A stretch of DNA of 64,000 bases, taken from contig JALNZF010000008.1 in NCBI GenBank assembly GCA_023229435.1, positions 44,517 to 108,516 of the forward strand. Direction: 5' to 3'. Source of the DNA: Nitrospirota bacterium (GTDB lineage Bacteria > Nitrospirota > UBA9217). A program made the translations under genes and the position numbers. Shown here in pieces: positions 25,283-33,557 of the stretch; the stretch's first letter is position 1, and each line of letters opens with the position of its first letter. The notes beneath the pieces were generated by a model. It did not search any database. It was not told the DNA's origin and saw only the letters and a program-made list of their open reading frames with translations.

Positions 25283-25437
25283 ACGTTTCAACCACGCCGT
25301 CGAGAGGGTCGCTGAGAAACACGCCCCGCACGGCGGCGTTGACCGAACTGACGCTGCAATTCCACCATCACACCGCTCATTCAGTTTTCTCCACAATAAC
25401 TCTATCCGCCCATTGATTTTTTCGGTACAATACGACC

Positions 25438-26448
25438 ATGATCATCCCCTTCTTCATCCCTCATTCCGGCTGCCCGCACCAATGCGTGTTCTGCAACCAG
25501 AAGAACATTACCGGGCAAACTAAGCCGGTTGCTCCTTCAGCAATCCCTCAGAAGATAACCGAGTACCTCGCCATCAGCAGCTCAGAGAAACCCGCACACG
25601 TGGCATTTTACGGCGGAAGCTTTACGGCCCTTCCGTTTGAAACGCAGAAAGCATATCTCACCGCTGTCCAGCCATTCATTACCGCAGGTACAATCGAGGG
25701 CATCCGTCTCTCCACCCGGCCCGATTGCATCACAAACAAAGTCCTCACACTGCTCAAGGAATATCACGTCACCACCCTTGAGCTCGGCGTCCAATCTATG
25801 GATGATGCGGTTCTTACGCGTTCCGGCCGTGGTCATACTTCAACCGATACCGTGAATGCGGTAAGCCTGATAAGATCCTATGATTTCCTGATCGGCCTTC
25901 AGCTGATGCCCGGTTTGCCCGGTGATTCTGCCGATGGTTTCATGAAAACAGTGGGCACGGTCATTGGGCTCAGGCCTGACTTTGTCAGGATCTATCCCGC
26001 TCTCGTGATCAAAGACACACCGCTTGAAGACCTGTATACGTCAGGGCGCTATATACCGCTCTCGCTTGATGATGCAGTGGCGTTGTGTCGGGATGCCCTT
26101 GAAAGATTCGAACTGGCGGGAATCGACGTGATAAGGATCGGGCTGCAGCCGACAGAGGAACTGGAAAAACCCGGCACGATCATAGCCGGGCCGTATCATC
26201 CTGCTTTCAGGCAACTGGTGGAATCTTCGATCTTATTGGATAAAATGCGGTCCGCATTGCGCTTGAGCAGGACTAAGGCAGGTATGGTGACTTTTCAGGT
26301 AAATCCCAAAGACCTTTCCGCCGCAATAGGTCAGCACCGTTCCAATATTGGACTTCTCAAGAAGGAGTTCGGACTGCAGGAGCTATCCATTGTAGCGGAG
26401 ATAACCGTTTTGAAAAGGCGTGAAACTCTTCTTTGCTCATCTTCTTAA
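25438..26448 (+). CDS. Radical SAM protein (Elp3/MiaB/NifB-like domain)
   Basis: 336 residues. The radical SAM cluster motif is C12-x3-C16-x2-C19 in SGCPHQCVFCNQ. GGSFTALP and LELGVQSMDD are typical of the Elp3-like radical SAM subgroup, and QLMPGLPGDS follows. The reaction is unknown. In Geobacter-like genomes this gene follows rnc directly and precedes era, so the 23.0-25.4 kb island appears to have been inserted between neighbours. No clear ribosome-binding site precedes the ATG. Confidence 0.85.
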   Translation: MIIPFFIPHSGCPHQCVFCNQKNITGQTKPVAPSAIPQKITEYLAISSSEKPAHVAFYGGSFTALPFETQKAYLTAVQPFITAGTIEGIRLSTRPDCITNKVLTLLKEYHVTTLELGVQSMDDAVLTRSGRGHTSTDTVNAVSLIRSYDFLIGLQLMPGLPGDSADGFMKTVGTVIGLRPDFVRIYPALVIKDTPLEDLYTSGRYIPLSLDDAVALCRDALERFELAGIDVIRIGLQPTEELEKPGTIIAGPYHPAFRQLVESSILLDKMRSALRLSRTKAGMVTFQVNPKDLSAAIGQHRSNIGLLKKEFGLQELSIVAEITVLKRRETLLCSSS

Positions 26449-26480
26449 CATGGAACTTCTCAGGATCTTATAACCATCTG

Positions 26481-26582
26481 CTCACACGAAGGCACAAAGA
26501 CACGAAGAAATTCAATAAATCCTATCCGCTTTAAACACAAGGCCTGAAGCCTTTCTTTGCGACTTCGTGGCTTTGTGTGAGA
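26481..26582. repeat. Dispersed inverted repeat, CACGAAGGCACAAAGACACGAAG family (copy 1)
   Basis: CTCACACGAAGGCACAAAGA and the complementary CTTCGTGGCTTTGTGTGAG form the ends. Related copies are at 40699-40772 (variant), 48766-48846 and 59864-59974. Confidence 0.7.
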
Positions 26583-26632
26583 CTGGACTGATTACGCACC
26601 TTGAAATATTATACTACTTGCGTCAACATATA

Positions 26633-26821
26633 TCAGGACGCTTCCACCACAACACGGTTCTTGACCAAGGAAACCTCACTCACTGCTCCGCGTATCTTCT
26701 TTTCCTCACCGAACAGGTTGCGCATCACGACCTCGCCGTTCTCAACGCGAATACTATTCACCGACTCAAGGAGCAGTTCCTCTTTGCCCTGCTTTTTCAC
26801 ATACGCCTTCAGATCGCACAT
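26633..26821 (-). CDS. CooT family nickel-binding protein
   Basis: 62 residues. MCDLKAYVKKQGKEELLLESV, then NLFGEEKKIRGAVSEVSLVKNRVVVE, matches the small CooT family; the conserved Cys2 next to the start Met binds nickel in the Rhodospirillum protein, which serves carbon monoxide dehydrogenase maturation. No CODH genes lie in this window, so the target here is unknown. GAAAGGTTGAG lies upstream. The intrinsic terminator of the 57-residue gene separates it from that gene. Confidence 0.78.
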   Translation of the reverse strand: MCDLKAYVKKQGKEELLLESVNSIRVENGEVVMRNLFGEEKKIRGAVSEVSLVKNRVVVEAS

Positions 26822-26855
26822 TGTTGACTCAACCTTTCGTCGCGAAGAACCTTAA

Positions 26856-26891
26856 AAAACAGTAAACCCGCCGTGACGCTCGGACGGCGGG
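26856..26891 (-). terminator. Intrinsic terminator after the 57-residue gene
   Basis: On the minus strand CCCGCCG and CGGCGGG (26885-26891 and 26867-26873) form a 7-bp GC stem with an 11-base loop, followed by TTTACTGTTTTTT. It begins directly after the TAG of the small gene. Confidence 0.7.
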
Positions 26892-27065
26892 CTATTTTCT
26901 TACGATCTTGTCGATACTTTCAGGAGGCGCCGACCGGATCGAGCCGGCCTTCTGCGTGACGCCCCTGCATTCAGCCAAGTATGAAAGAGTTCCGCAAACA
27001 GGTTTCGCTGTCTTCACGTTCGCCGGGTGACGCTTATTGATGCTTTTATCTGCTTTATGCTTCAT
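26892..27065 (-). CDS. Small protein of 57 residues, unknown function
   Basis: The frame runs from ATG at 27065 to TAG at 26892. The product is basic, begins MKHKADKSINKRHPAN and ends SAPPESIDKIVRK, with two cysteines (C24, C33). I do not recognise a family. Three facts argue that it is a real gene: a promoter-like pair sits upstream, an intrinsic terminator abuts the stop codon, and the composition is protein-like. GAGG is only one base from the ATG, which is a weak point; GTG at codon 17 is an alternative start. Confidence 0.5.
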   Translation of the reverse strand: MKHKADKSINKRHPANVKTAKPVCGTLSYLAECRGVTQKAGSIRSAPPESIDKIVRK

Positions 27066-27089
27066 ACCTCATCACCATCGATGTTTTTC

Positions 27090-27118
27090 CATGAATCATC
27101 TATACCACGTGCTTCGGG
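27090..27118 (-). promoter_or_regulatory. Putative promoter of the 57-residue gene
   Basis: On the minus strand TTGATT, a 17-base spacer and TATAGA, about 25 bases before the ATG at 27065. Confidence 0.4.
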
Positions 27119-27270
27119 AGAAATCAAGGCAAATCAATAAAGCGCGCTTCTGGATAGTCCGATGTCTTGCCGGAAAGAATCTTCTCATCACAAAGGCTCT
27201 GTGCGATGGGATGCCGCACCGCTCATCATCCCAGGAAATGTGGACGCTCTTCCCGTTGTTTTGCGCATAC

Positions 27271-28134
27271 TTATTTTATCAACGCGTTCCAGTCCGCCGA
27301 AAACCTTTCCATGCCCTTTTCCGTCAGGTCATGTCTGATGTCATGGGATTCCCAGGGCTTCGAGAGATCGTAATCTCGGTACAGGATCGCCTTCAGTCCT
27401 TTTGTGTCATAGTGGTACTCATTGCCGGGGATGGTGAGCCCCTTCTCCCCCCATATCTTGATCATTTCGAACGGTGCGGTGATGATATCGGAGCCGAGTT
27501 TGAGCGCATACAAAAAATGGTCGAGACTCCTGACGCTCGCGGTCAGCACCTCCACGTGGCCATCGCCCTGCTGATACATCCTGATGATGTTGGCGATCAG
27601 GTCCATGCCGTTCTCTCCGCGGTCATCGAGGCGGCCGATGAACGGCGAGAGGAACACCTGTTCTTTGCGCGCACCCAGTGTTGCCGCATACACTGCCGCG
27701 GCCTGTTCCTGGGTGAACACCAGCGTCATATTCACCCGGAGCCCGGCCTTGACAGCCTGCTCTGCCGCCTTCAGGCCTTCCCGGGACGTGGGAAACTTGA
27801 TGTGAGCGTTCGGGACCCAGTCGAACATCTCCTTGCCCTGCTTCAGCATTTCCCCGGCATTTGTTGCTGCATCGGCATAGACCTCGATGGAAACCGAACC
27901 CTGGGGGATGAGACTGGATAACGTATTGACGACTTCCCGGTAGAAGGTGAATATCTCCTCCTTGCTGAATTTGCTACCCTGCTCCAACCGCTTCCGGGCC
28001 TCCGGGTTTTTCGCGATAAGCGTGGGGTTGGTGGTCTGTCCGTCAAGAAACCCGATCTGTTCGAGCACTGCTTTCGTTTCTTCTGGGTTCCCTCCATCCA
28101 GAAATATTCTTGTTTTCATATTGCTCGGTCTCAT
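27271..28134 (-). CDS. Transaldolase family protein
   Basis: 287 residues. The family motifs are FLDGQTTNPTLIAKNP, SIEVYADAATNAG, the Schiff-base lysine in HIKFPTSREG, NMTLVFTQEQA and SPFIGRLDDRG. Transaldolase moves a dihydroxyacetone unit between sugar phosphates in the non-oxidative pentose phosphate pathway; some short members are fructose-6-phosphate aldolases. AGGAG precedes the ATG at 28134 by five bases, which favours it over the Met at codon 6. The start overlaps the transketolase stop by four bases, so the two act in one operon. Confidence 0.9.
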   Translation of the reverse strand: MRPSNMKTRIFLDGGNPEETKAVLEQIGFLDGQTTNPTLIAKNPEARKRLEQGSKFSKEEIFTFYREVVNTLSSLIPQGSVSIEVYADAATNAGEMLKQGKEMFDWVPNAHIKFPTSREGLKAAEQAVKAGLRVNMTLVFTQEQAAAVYAATLGARKEQVFLSPFIGRLDDRGENGMDLIANIIRMYQQGDGHVEVLTASVRSLDHFLYALKLGSDIITAPFEMIKIWGEKGLTIPGNEYHYDTKGLKAILYRDYDLSKPWESHDIRHDLTEKGMERFSADWNALIK

Positions 28135-29963
28135 AGAATCTCCTTTATTTTTTTTATGATAGCTTTTCTCGATATCTCTTCATAGTCAAGAAGTTCCTTC
28201 GGCTGCCCGCTCTTCGGCATCTTTCGCACTGCCAGGGAATGAATGGCGACGGCAACGCCGGCGAGCGCACTCCTGACCGCTTCATTGATGCCCCCTTCGG
28301 CAAAATGGTCTTCCACGGTAATGATCCTCTTCGTGGCCCGCGCGGCCTCGGTAAGCGTCCGAACATCGATGGGCTTGATGCTGTACAGGTCTATCACCGT
28401 GATGAAGATACCGTCCTTTTTCAATTCGTCATGGGCAGCGAGGGCCTCATGAAGCGTGATCCCTGCCGCGACCACCGTGGCGACATCCTTCGTGCTTCTC
28501 TTCAGGACCTTGCTGCCGCCGATGCGGAACACCTCGTCGTTCCGGTAAAGAATCGGCATGTCTTCGCGTGTCGTACGGAGATAGACGATCCCCTTGTGCC
28601 GTGCCGCCTCTTCCACCAGCTTTTCCGCGGACACCGCGTCCGAGGGATACAGGACCACGCTGTTCAGAATGGTCCTGAACATGGCGATGTCCTCGAGCCC
28701 CATCTGCGAAGAACCGTCCACCCCTATTGATACGCCCGCGTGAGATCCGCAGAACTTGATGTTGGAATCAGAGTACTGGCACATCCTTATCTGGTCAAAA
28801 GCACGCGTGAGAAATGCGGCGAAGGTGGACACGAACGGGATCCTCCCGCGCAGTGACAGGCCCAGGGCGGAGCCGACCATGTTCTGCTCCGCGATGAACA
28901 TCTCGAAGAACCGGTCAGGCCAGGTCTTCTTGAATATCTCGGCAAAGGTCGAGTTGCCGACTTCGGCATCCAGAACAACGATATCAGGATACTGAGGGTA
29001 TATCCGCTCGAGCGCTGTGCCGTAGGCATGCCTTGTGGACACCGGCTTGCCCCCGTCGTACGAGAGCGGTTTGGCCTTCTCAGCTTTCCGGTTCTTCGGC
29101 TTGACATCCTCCGGTCTCTGCATCTCGCCGCGGATCGTTAGATCAAGCGGACCGAGCTCTTCAAGCGCGCGAAGGAGTTCATCTTTTTTGAGCGCCTTGC
29201 CGTGCCAGCCGTTCCTGCCCTCGATGAACGATATGCCCTTCCCCTTTTCGGTCTTTGCGATGATCATGACCGGCTTATCATGGACCCTCCCTGCTTGTTC
29301 ATAGGCAGTAAGGACCTGCGGCAAATGATGCCCGTCGATAACGATCGGCTCCCATCCAAAAGCGGAAGCTTTTTTCTTATAGATGTCCATATCGTGGCCA
29401 TACATGGTCTCCCCGCGCTGTCCAAGCCGGTTCACGTCGAGAACACCGACGAGGTTATTCAGCTTGTAATACGCGGCGATCTCCATGGCCTCCCATTGTG
29501 ATCCCTCGGCCATCTCGCTGTCGCCGAGCAGCACATAGGTGCGGTAGGGAAGCTTGTCGAGATACTTCGCGTTCAGGGCCATTCCCACGCCGATCGAAAG
29601 CCCTTGACCGAGCGAACCGGTTGCCGCTTCAGTATACGTAAACGCCGGTGTCGGATGGCCTTCCAGAGGACTGCCGAATTTTCGCAAGGTCATCATCTCC
29701 GTTACGGTCACCTTCCCGGCGGCAAGCCAGAGAGCGTAAAAGAGAGGCGATGCATGGCCCTTTGAAAATATCAGCCGGTCATTGTTCGGGTGCTTCGGTC
29801 TGTCCGCGTCGAACCGAAACGCGCCGCCGAACATCAAACCAACCATCAGATCAGCAGCGGAAAGGGACGAGGTGGGATGTCCGGAGCCTGCCTCGGTTGT
29901 CGAAACCAGGCTCCAGTAGCGGACCAGTTTCGCAAGCTTTTCCAGTTTCACCATATCTGTCAT
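28131..29963 (-). CDS. tkt: Transketolase (single-chain)
   Basis: 610 residues, similar in length to animal-type rather than E. coli-type transketolases. The N-terminal TPP domain has AGSGHPTSSLSAADL, SKGHASPLFYA, GSLGQGLSIGVGMAL and the TPP motif GDSEMAEGSQWEAMEIA ending in DVN. The pyrimidine domain has FIAEQNMVGSALGLSLRG, and the C-terminal domain ends TVEDHFAEGGINEAV. It transfers two-carbon units in the pentose phosphate pathway. It overlaps the TVP38-like gene upstream and the transaldolase gene downstream by four bases each. Confidence 0.94.
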   Translation of the reverse strand: MTDMVKLEKLAKLVRYWSLVSTTEAGSGHPTSSLSAADLMVGLMFGGAFRFDADRPKHPNNDRLIFSKGHASPLFYALWLAAGKVTVTEMMTLRKFGSPLEGHPTPAFTYTEAATGSLGQGLSIGVGMALNAKYLDKLPYRTYVLLGDSEMAEGSQWEAMEIAAYYKLNNLVGVLDVNRLGQRGETMYGHDMDIYKKKASAFGWEPIVIDGHHLPQVLTAYEQAGRVHDKPVMIIAKTEKGKGISFIEGRNGWHGKALKKDELLRALEELGPLDLTIRGEMQRPEDVKPKNRKAEKAKPLSYDGGKPVSTRHAYGTALERIYPQYPDIVVLDAEVGNSTFAEIFKKTWPDRFFEMFIAEQNMVGSALGLSLRGRIPFVSTFAAFLTRAFDQIRMCQYSDSNIKFCGSHAGVSIGVDGSSQMGLEDIAMFRTILNSVVLYPSDAVSAEKLVEEAARHKGIVYLRTTREDMPILYRNDEVFRIGGSKVLKRSTKDVATVVAAGITLHEALAAHDELKKDGIFITVIDLYSIKPIDVRTLTEAARATKRIITVEDHFAEGGINEAVRSALAGVAVAIHSLAVRKMPKSGQPKELLDYEEISRKAIIKKIKEIL

Positions 29964-30649
29964 TGCTTGACTCCCTCCTGTTTCCGTTTGAACTTCTGAT
30001 ATAGCATAGGCGCCAGGGCGAATAGTCCCAGCAGGGCAAAGGACCAGAGCACACGGGGCGATGCGACCTCGCTCATGCTGGTGATCGTGGCAAGGCTGGC
30101 GCCGGCGTTGCAGAATACGAAACTGCCAGGAATAATGCCGATCATGGTCCCAAAGAAGAATGTGCGCAGAGGGATCTTCGTGAGTCCTGCCCCGAGGTTG
30201 ATCAGGAAGAAGGGGAAGACCGGGACCAGCCGCAGAAACAGGAGGTAGTTGAACCCTCTTGTCTCGAGTTCCCTGTTTATTTTTTCAAGACGCGGTCCGA
30301 ATTTGTTCTCAATCACATCGTGGAACAGATAACGGGCCACCAAGAAGGCCAGGGTCGCGCCGATTGTGGCGCCGATATTGACGTACAGGGTCCCCATGAC
30401 AGCGCCGAATATGGCGCCTGCCGCGAGGGAGAGGATCGCGGCTCCGGGTAGAGAGAGCGTTGTCTGGATGATGTAGATGGCGATAAATGCACCGGCCATT
30501 GCGAAACGGTTCTTCTGATAGAGCGTGGTCAGCGCATCGCGGTTGGCCTTGAGCGATTCCAGGGTAAGGAACCTTCCGAGGTCGAATACGAAGAACAGCG
30601 CGATGAGCGCTGCAATGATTACCGCGAGAATGAGCTTTTTGCTACCCAA
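29960..30649 (-). CDS. TVP38/TMEM64 family membrane protein
   Basis: 229 residues. About five hydrophobic segments and the SNARE-associated (DedA-like) core: LPGAAILSLAAGAIFG, GATIGATLAFLVARYLF, then LFLRLVPVFPFFLINLGAGLTKIPLRTFFFGTMIG. DedA-like proteins are implicated in lipid or small-molecule transport across the inner membrane. Genes of this family commonly sit next to mercuric-reductase-like flavoproteins and ArsS, as here, but the joint function is not established. Confidence 0.88.
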   Translation of the reverse strand: MGSKKLILAVIIAALIALFFVFDLGRFLTLESLKANRDALTTLYQKNRFAMAGAFIAIYIIQTTLSLPGAAILSLAAGAIFGAVMGTLYVNIGATIGATLAFLVARYLFHDVIENKFGPRLEKINRELETRGFNYLLFLRLVPVFPFFLINLGAGLTKIPLRTFFFGTMIGIIPGSFVFCNAGASLATITSMSEVASPRVLWSFALLGLFALAPMLYQKFKRKQEGVKQ

Positions 30650-30664
30650 AATATCTCCTGCCTT

Positions 30665-32191
30665 TTATGATCGCTGCCATTTCAACCATGCCGTGAAAAG
30701 CTTCTTGATGAACGGTGTTAACCTCGTCCGGTTGTACACGTCAGCCAGCCGCTTGATTGCTTCGGCCTGGGTTGGATAGGGATGGATGGTCTTCCCGATG
30801 GCCGAAAGACCGAGCCCCGCGGTGATGGCAAGAGACAGTTCATTGATCATTTCACCTGCATGGCTCGCGACAATGGTAGCGCCGAGTATCTTGTCACTCC
30901 CCTTCTTCAAATGCACTCTGGCAAACCCTTCGGCTTCACCATCCAGAAGCGCCCGGTCAACTTCTGAAAGGGGCACGGTAAGCGTAAGGACCTCGATCCC
31001 CTTGTCATGAGCGTCTGTTTCGTACATTCCCACATGGGCCACTTCCGGGTCCGTGTACGTGCACCAGGGGACCACAAGGGAGGACGTCTTCTGTCTGCCC
31101 TTGAACAACGCGTTCGCGATCACGATGCGCGCCAGGGCGTCGGCGGTGTGCGTGAACTTGTAAGGAAAGCAAATGTCCCCGGCAGCATACACGCGCGGGT
31201 TTGATGTCTGGAGCATATCGTTCACCATCACACCCGTCCCCGGATCGAAGGCGATCCCCGCTGCTTCAAGACCCATCCCGTTCACGTTCGGGGCACGGCC
31301 CACGCTTACCAGTATCTCGTCTCCGGTCAGTTCCACCGTCTTTCCTCCCTGCTCAAGCGTGATGACCTTATCAGCGCCCCGCTTCTCCGTTTTCAGGATC
31401 TTCGCGTTCAGGGACAGTTTGACGCCGTCACGCAGCATGGACTGTTGGACCAACTCCGCGGCGTCAGCGTCCTCGCGTACAAGCAGATGGTTGGCAGTCT
31501 CAATGATGGTCACCTCGCTTCCCATGCGGGCAAAAGCCTGGGACAACTCACAGCCGATGGGACCGCCGCCGATCACCAGGAGTCTTTTCGGAAGCCCGGT
31601 CAGCCAGAAGACGTTCTCATTGGTAAGGTATCCCGTCTCCTCTATCCCGGGAATAGGCGGGGCAGCTGCCCGCGCGCCGGTGCAGATGGCGGCTTTTTTA
31701 AAGCGAAGTCGCAGGCCGTCCACCTCGATACTGTCGGGACCGATGAATGTTCCTTTGCCGAGAAAGACGTCAATGCCGAGCTCTTTGCTGAACCGTTCAA
31801 AAGAATCATGTGCGCTGATCCCGGCCCTGATCCGCCGCATGCGTTCCATGGCCCTGCCGAAATCGATCCCTGCGCCTGCGCCGCAGGTTATGCCGAATTT
31901 TCCGGCAGTCTTCACCGCGTAAGCGGCGCGGCCTGCCCGGATGAGCCCCTTTGAGGGGACGCAACCGGCATTCAGGCAATCCCCACCCATAAGATGACGT
32001 TCAATGAGCGCGACCTTTGCCCCCAGCCCTGCCGCCCCGGCAGCAGTTACCAGCCCCGCCGTGCCTGCGCCGATCACTACAAGGTTATATCTCGGAGCAG
32101 GCTCGGGGTTTCTCCATCCTGCGGGATGTACATTGTTGAGAAGCCTCTGATTATGGTCGTCTTGAGGATAAATTAAGGGATGCTGTTCCAT
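30665..32191 (-). CDS. FAD-dependent pyridine nucleotide-disulfide oxidoreductase (mercuric reductase-like)
   Basis: 508 residues. FAD site NLVVIGAGTAGLVTAAGAA, redox-active disulfide GGDCLNAGCVPSKGL, NAD(P) site LLVIGGGPIGCELSQAFARMG and the C-terminal dimerisation domain with HPYPTQAEA. The C-terminal Cys pair of true MerA is absent, so mercury reduction is not supported; a dihydrolipoamide-dehydrogenase-like role is possible. An N-terminal extension of about 40 residues precedes the FAD site. The ATG at 32191 is chosen because AAGGA lies seven bases upstream; the frame opens at 32233. Confidence 0.9.
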   Translation of the reverse strand: MEQHPLIYPQDDHNQRLLNNVHPAGWRNPEPAPRYNLVVIGAGTAGLVTAAGAAGLGAKVALIERHLMGGDCLNAGCVPSKGLIRAGRAAYAVKTAGKFGITCGAGAGIDFGRAMERMRRIRAGISAHDSFERFSKELGIDVFLGKGTFIGPDSIEVDGLRLRFKKAAICTGARAAAPPIPGIEETGYLTNENVFWLTGLPKRLLVIGGGPIGCELSQAFARMGSEVTIIETANHLLVREDADAAELVQQSMLRDGVKLSLNAKILKTEKRGADKVITLEQGGKTVELTGDEILVSVGRAPNVNGMGLEAAGIAFDPGTGVMVNDMLQTSNPRVYAAGDICFPYKFTHTADALARIVIANALFKGRQKTSSLVVPWCTYTDPEVAHVGMYETDAHDKGIEVLTLTVPLSEVDRALLDGEAEGFARVHLKKGSDKILGATIVASHAGEMINELSLAITAGLGLSAIGKTIHPYPTQAEAIKRLADVYNRTRLTPFIKKLFTAWLKWQRS

Positions 32192-32208
32192 GCATGGGTC
32201 CTTATTAC

Positions 32209-32288
32209 TCAGGTTGTCAGGTTCACGGTTCATGGTTTAAACGGTTTTCCAACCTTGAACCGTGAACCTGGAACGTTGAACCTCAGTA
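32209..32288. repeat. Dispersed inverted repeat, GGTTCACGGTTCA family (copy 1)
   Basis: CAGGTTCACGGTTCATGG pairs with AACCTTGAACCGTGAACCTG. Copies are at 53552-53637 and 57631-57720. Confidence 0.7.
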
Positions 32289-32301
32289 GTTCAAGTATTC
32301 T

Positions 32302-33282
32302 TCAGCAGGCGGCCATGTGCAATGTCATCGCGCCTGAACATGACGACCCCTGCCCTGCCGTGCACCCGAAGCAATGGTCATCCACGGAAATAGTACGCCG
32401 GGAAAGTGCGGCATGGTCAAAGTCACTGATATGCGTCGGAACACCGCGATCCACGCCAAGACCGAGCGCCTGGTTAAAATCGCAGTCATACAGTCGGCCG
32501 TCCCATCCAATGCTCACCAGTGAACGGCACATGACGGTTTCGAGCGTGGCGGGATTGAACGCCGAAGCAAGCATTTCCTGGTAGATTTCCAGATTATCAT
32601 TTCTGATCAGTGCCTCTCGAAATCTTCCCACCGGCATATTGGTAAAAGCGAACAAACGGTTAAATGTCACCTGATGTCGGCACATCAGCTCTCTCTTATA
32701 ATCCGCTTCCAGTGCGCGCTGCGCAGGCGCCAGAAAAGCGCCCCGGGGATTGTAGACCAGGGTGATCGACCGGCCGTCCGGCCCGATTCCGAATCCCACG
32801 CGATTAAGAACGCGAAGGGCCCTGATGCTCTTGTTAAAAGCTCCGCTGCCCCTCACCGCGTCAACGTTCTCTTCCCGGTAGCAGGGAAGCGAAGCGACAA
32901 GGTCCACACCGTGGTCCCGGTAAAATTCCGGAAGACCTTCCTGCCCCTTTTCCAGTAATACGGAAAGATTCGTGCGAACGATTACTTTTTTACCTGCCAT
33001 CTTCGCGCGGGTAACGAGCATTTGGAAATGAGGATGAAGTTCCGGAGCCCCTCCGGTAATGTCCAGAGTCTCAATCGGGTTATCGGACAGAACGCGCAGC
33101 ACCTCCTCCACGGTCTCCCGCGGCATTGATTCCGATCGGGCGGGACCAGCGGATACATGGCAATGGGTGCACGCCATGTTACATCGGTATCCAAGATTCA
33201 CCTGTAAAATCTGGACCCCTTGTGCTGTTAATGGTTCTTTGATTACGGACTGGACCTTGTCATTAAATTTTGTACTATCCAT
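32302..33282 (-). CDS. arsS: ArsS-type radical SAM protein
   Basis: 326 residues. The cluster motif is CNMACTHCHVSAGPARSESM, followed by LDITGGAPELHPHF. The C-terminal domain has CRSLVSIGWDGRLYDCDFNQ and DDHCFGCTAGQGSSCSGA, which together mark the family annotated as arsenosugar biosynthesis radical SAM protein ArsS. In cyanobacteria ArsS supplies the deoxyadenosyl group for arsenosugars. No arsM methyltransferase is visible here, so the arsenic link is by family only. The ATG at 33282 has GAGG at nine bases; a GTG five codons earlier is possible. Confidence 0.9.
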   Translation of the reverse strand: MDSTKFNDKVQSVIKEPLTAQGVQILQVNLGYRCNMACTHCHVSAGPARSESMPRETVEEVLRVLSDNPIETLDITGGAPELHPHFQMLVTRAKMAGKKVIVRTNLSVLLEKGQEGLPEFYRDHGVDLVASLPCYREENVDAVRGSGAFNKSIRALRVLNRVGFGIGPDGRSITLVYNPRGAFLAPAQRALEADYKRELMCRHQVTFNRLFAFTNMPVGRFREALIRNDNLEIYQEMLASAFNPATLETVMCRSLVSIGWDGRLYDCDFNQALGLGVDRGVPTHISDFDHAALSRRTISVDDHCFGCTAGQGSSCSGAMTLHMAAC

Positions 33283-33398
33283 GTAAATCGACCTCACTCA
33301 TTATGAACACTCTCTGACTTTTGAAATTATAACACACTTACCTGTCCGTGTCGTATTTACTCATCACAGCGCAGCCTTTAGCCGCAAACCAATAAACT

Positions 33399-33476
33399 GT
33401 CATCCCCGAATGCCTTTATCGGGGATCTGGTGTTGAAAGAATAACCGGATTCCCGATAGGAACGCTCGGGAATGAC
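33399..33476. repeat. Dispersed palindromic repeat, TCATCCCCGA / TCGGGAATGAC family (copy)
   Basis: GTCATCCCCGAATGC..ATCGGGGATCTGG and GGATTCCCGATAGG..CTCGGGAATGAC form two hairpins with inverted outer ends. Other copies: 16394-16515, 39625-39722, 42862-42948, 47324-47409. Confidence 0.75.
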
Positions 33477-33557
33477 AGATAAGTGGGAATGGCGTGCGAC
33501 AAAGATTTTCACTAACGTGTCAAGTTTAGAAATGAAATAACATTAACAGCCGTCAGC

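Noticed and set aside
27066..27087. Six-codon leader peptide (MEKHRW) before the 57-residue gene
   Set aside because: Too short to separate from chance; no repeated codon typical of attenuation.
30665..32191. True mercuric reductase MerA
   Set aside because: It lacks the C-terminal vicinal cysteines and the N-terminal heavy-metal domain; only the flavoprotein fold is supported.
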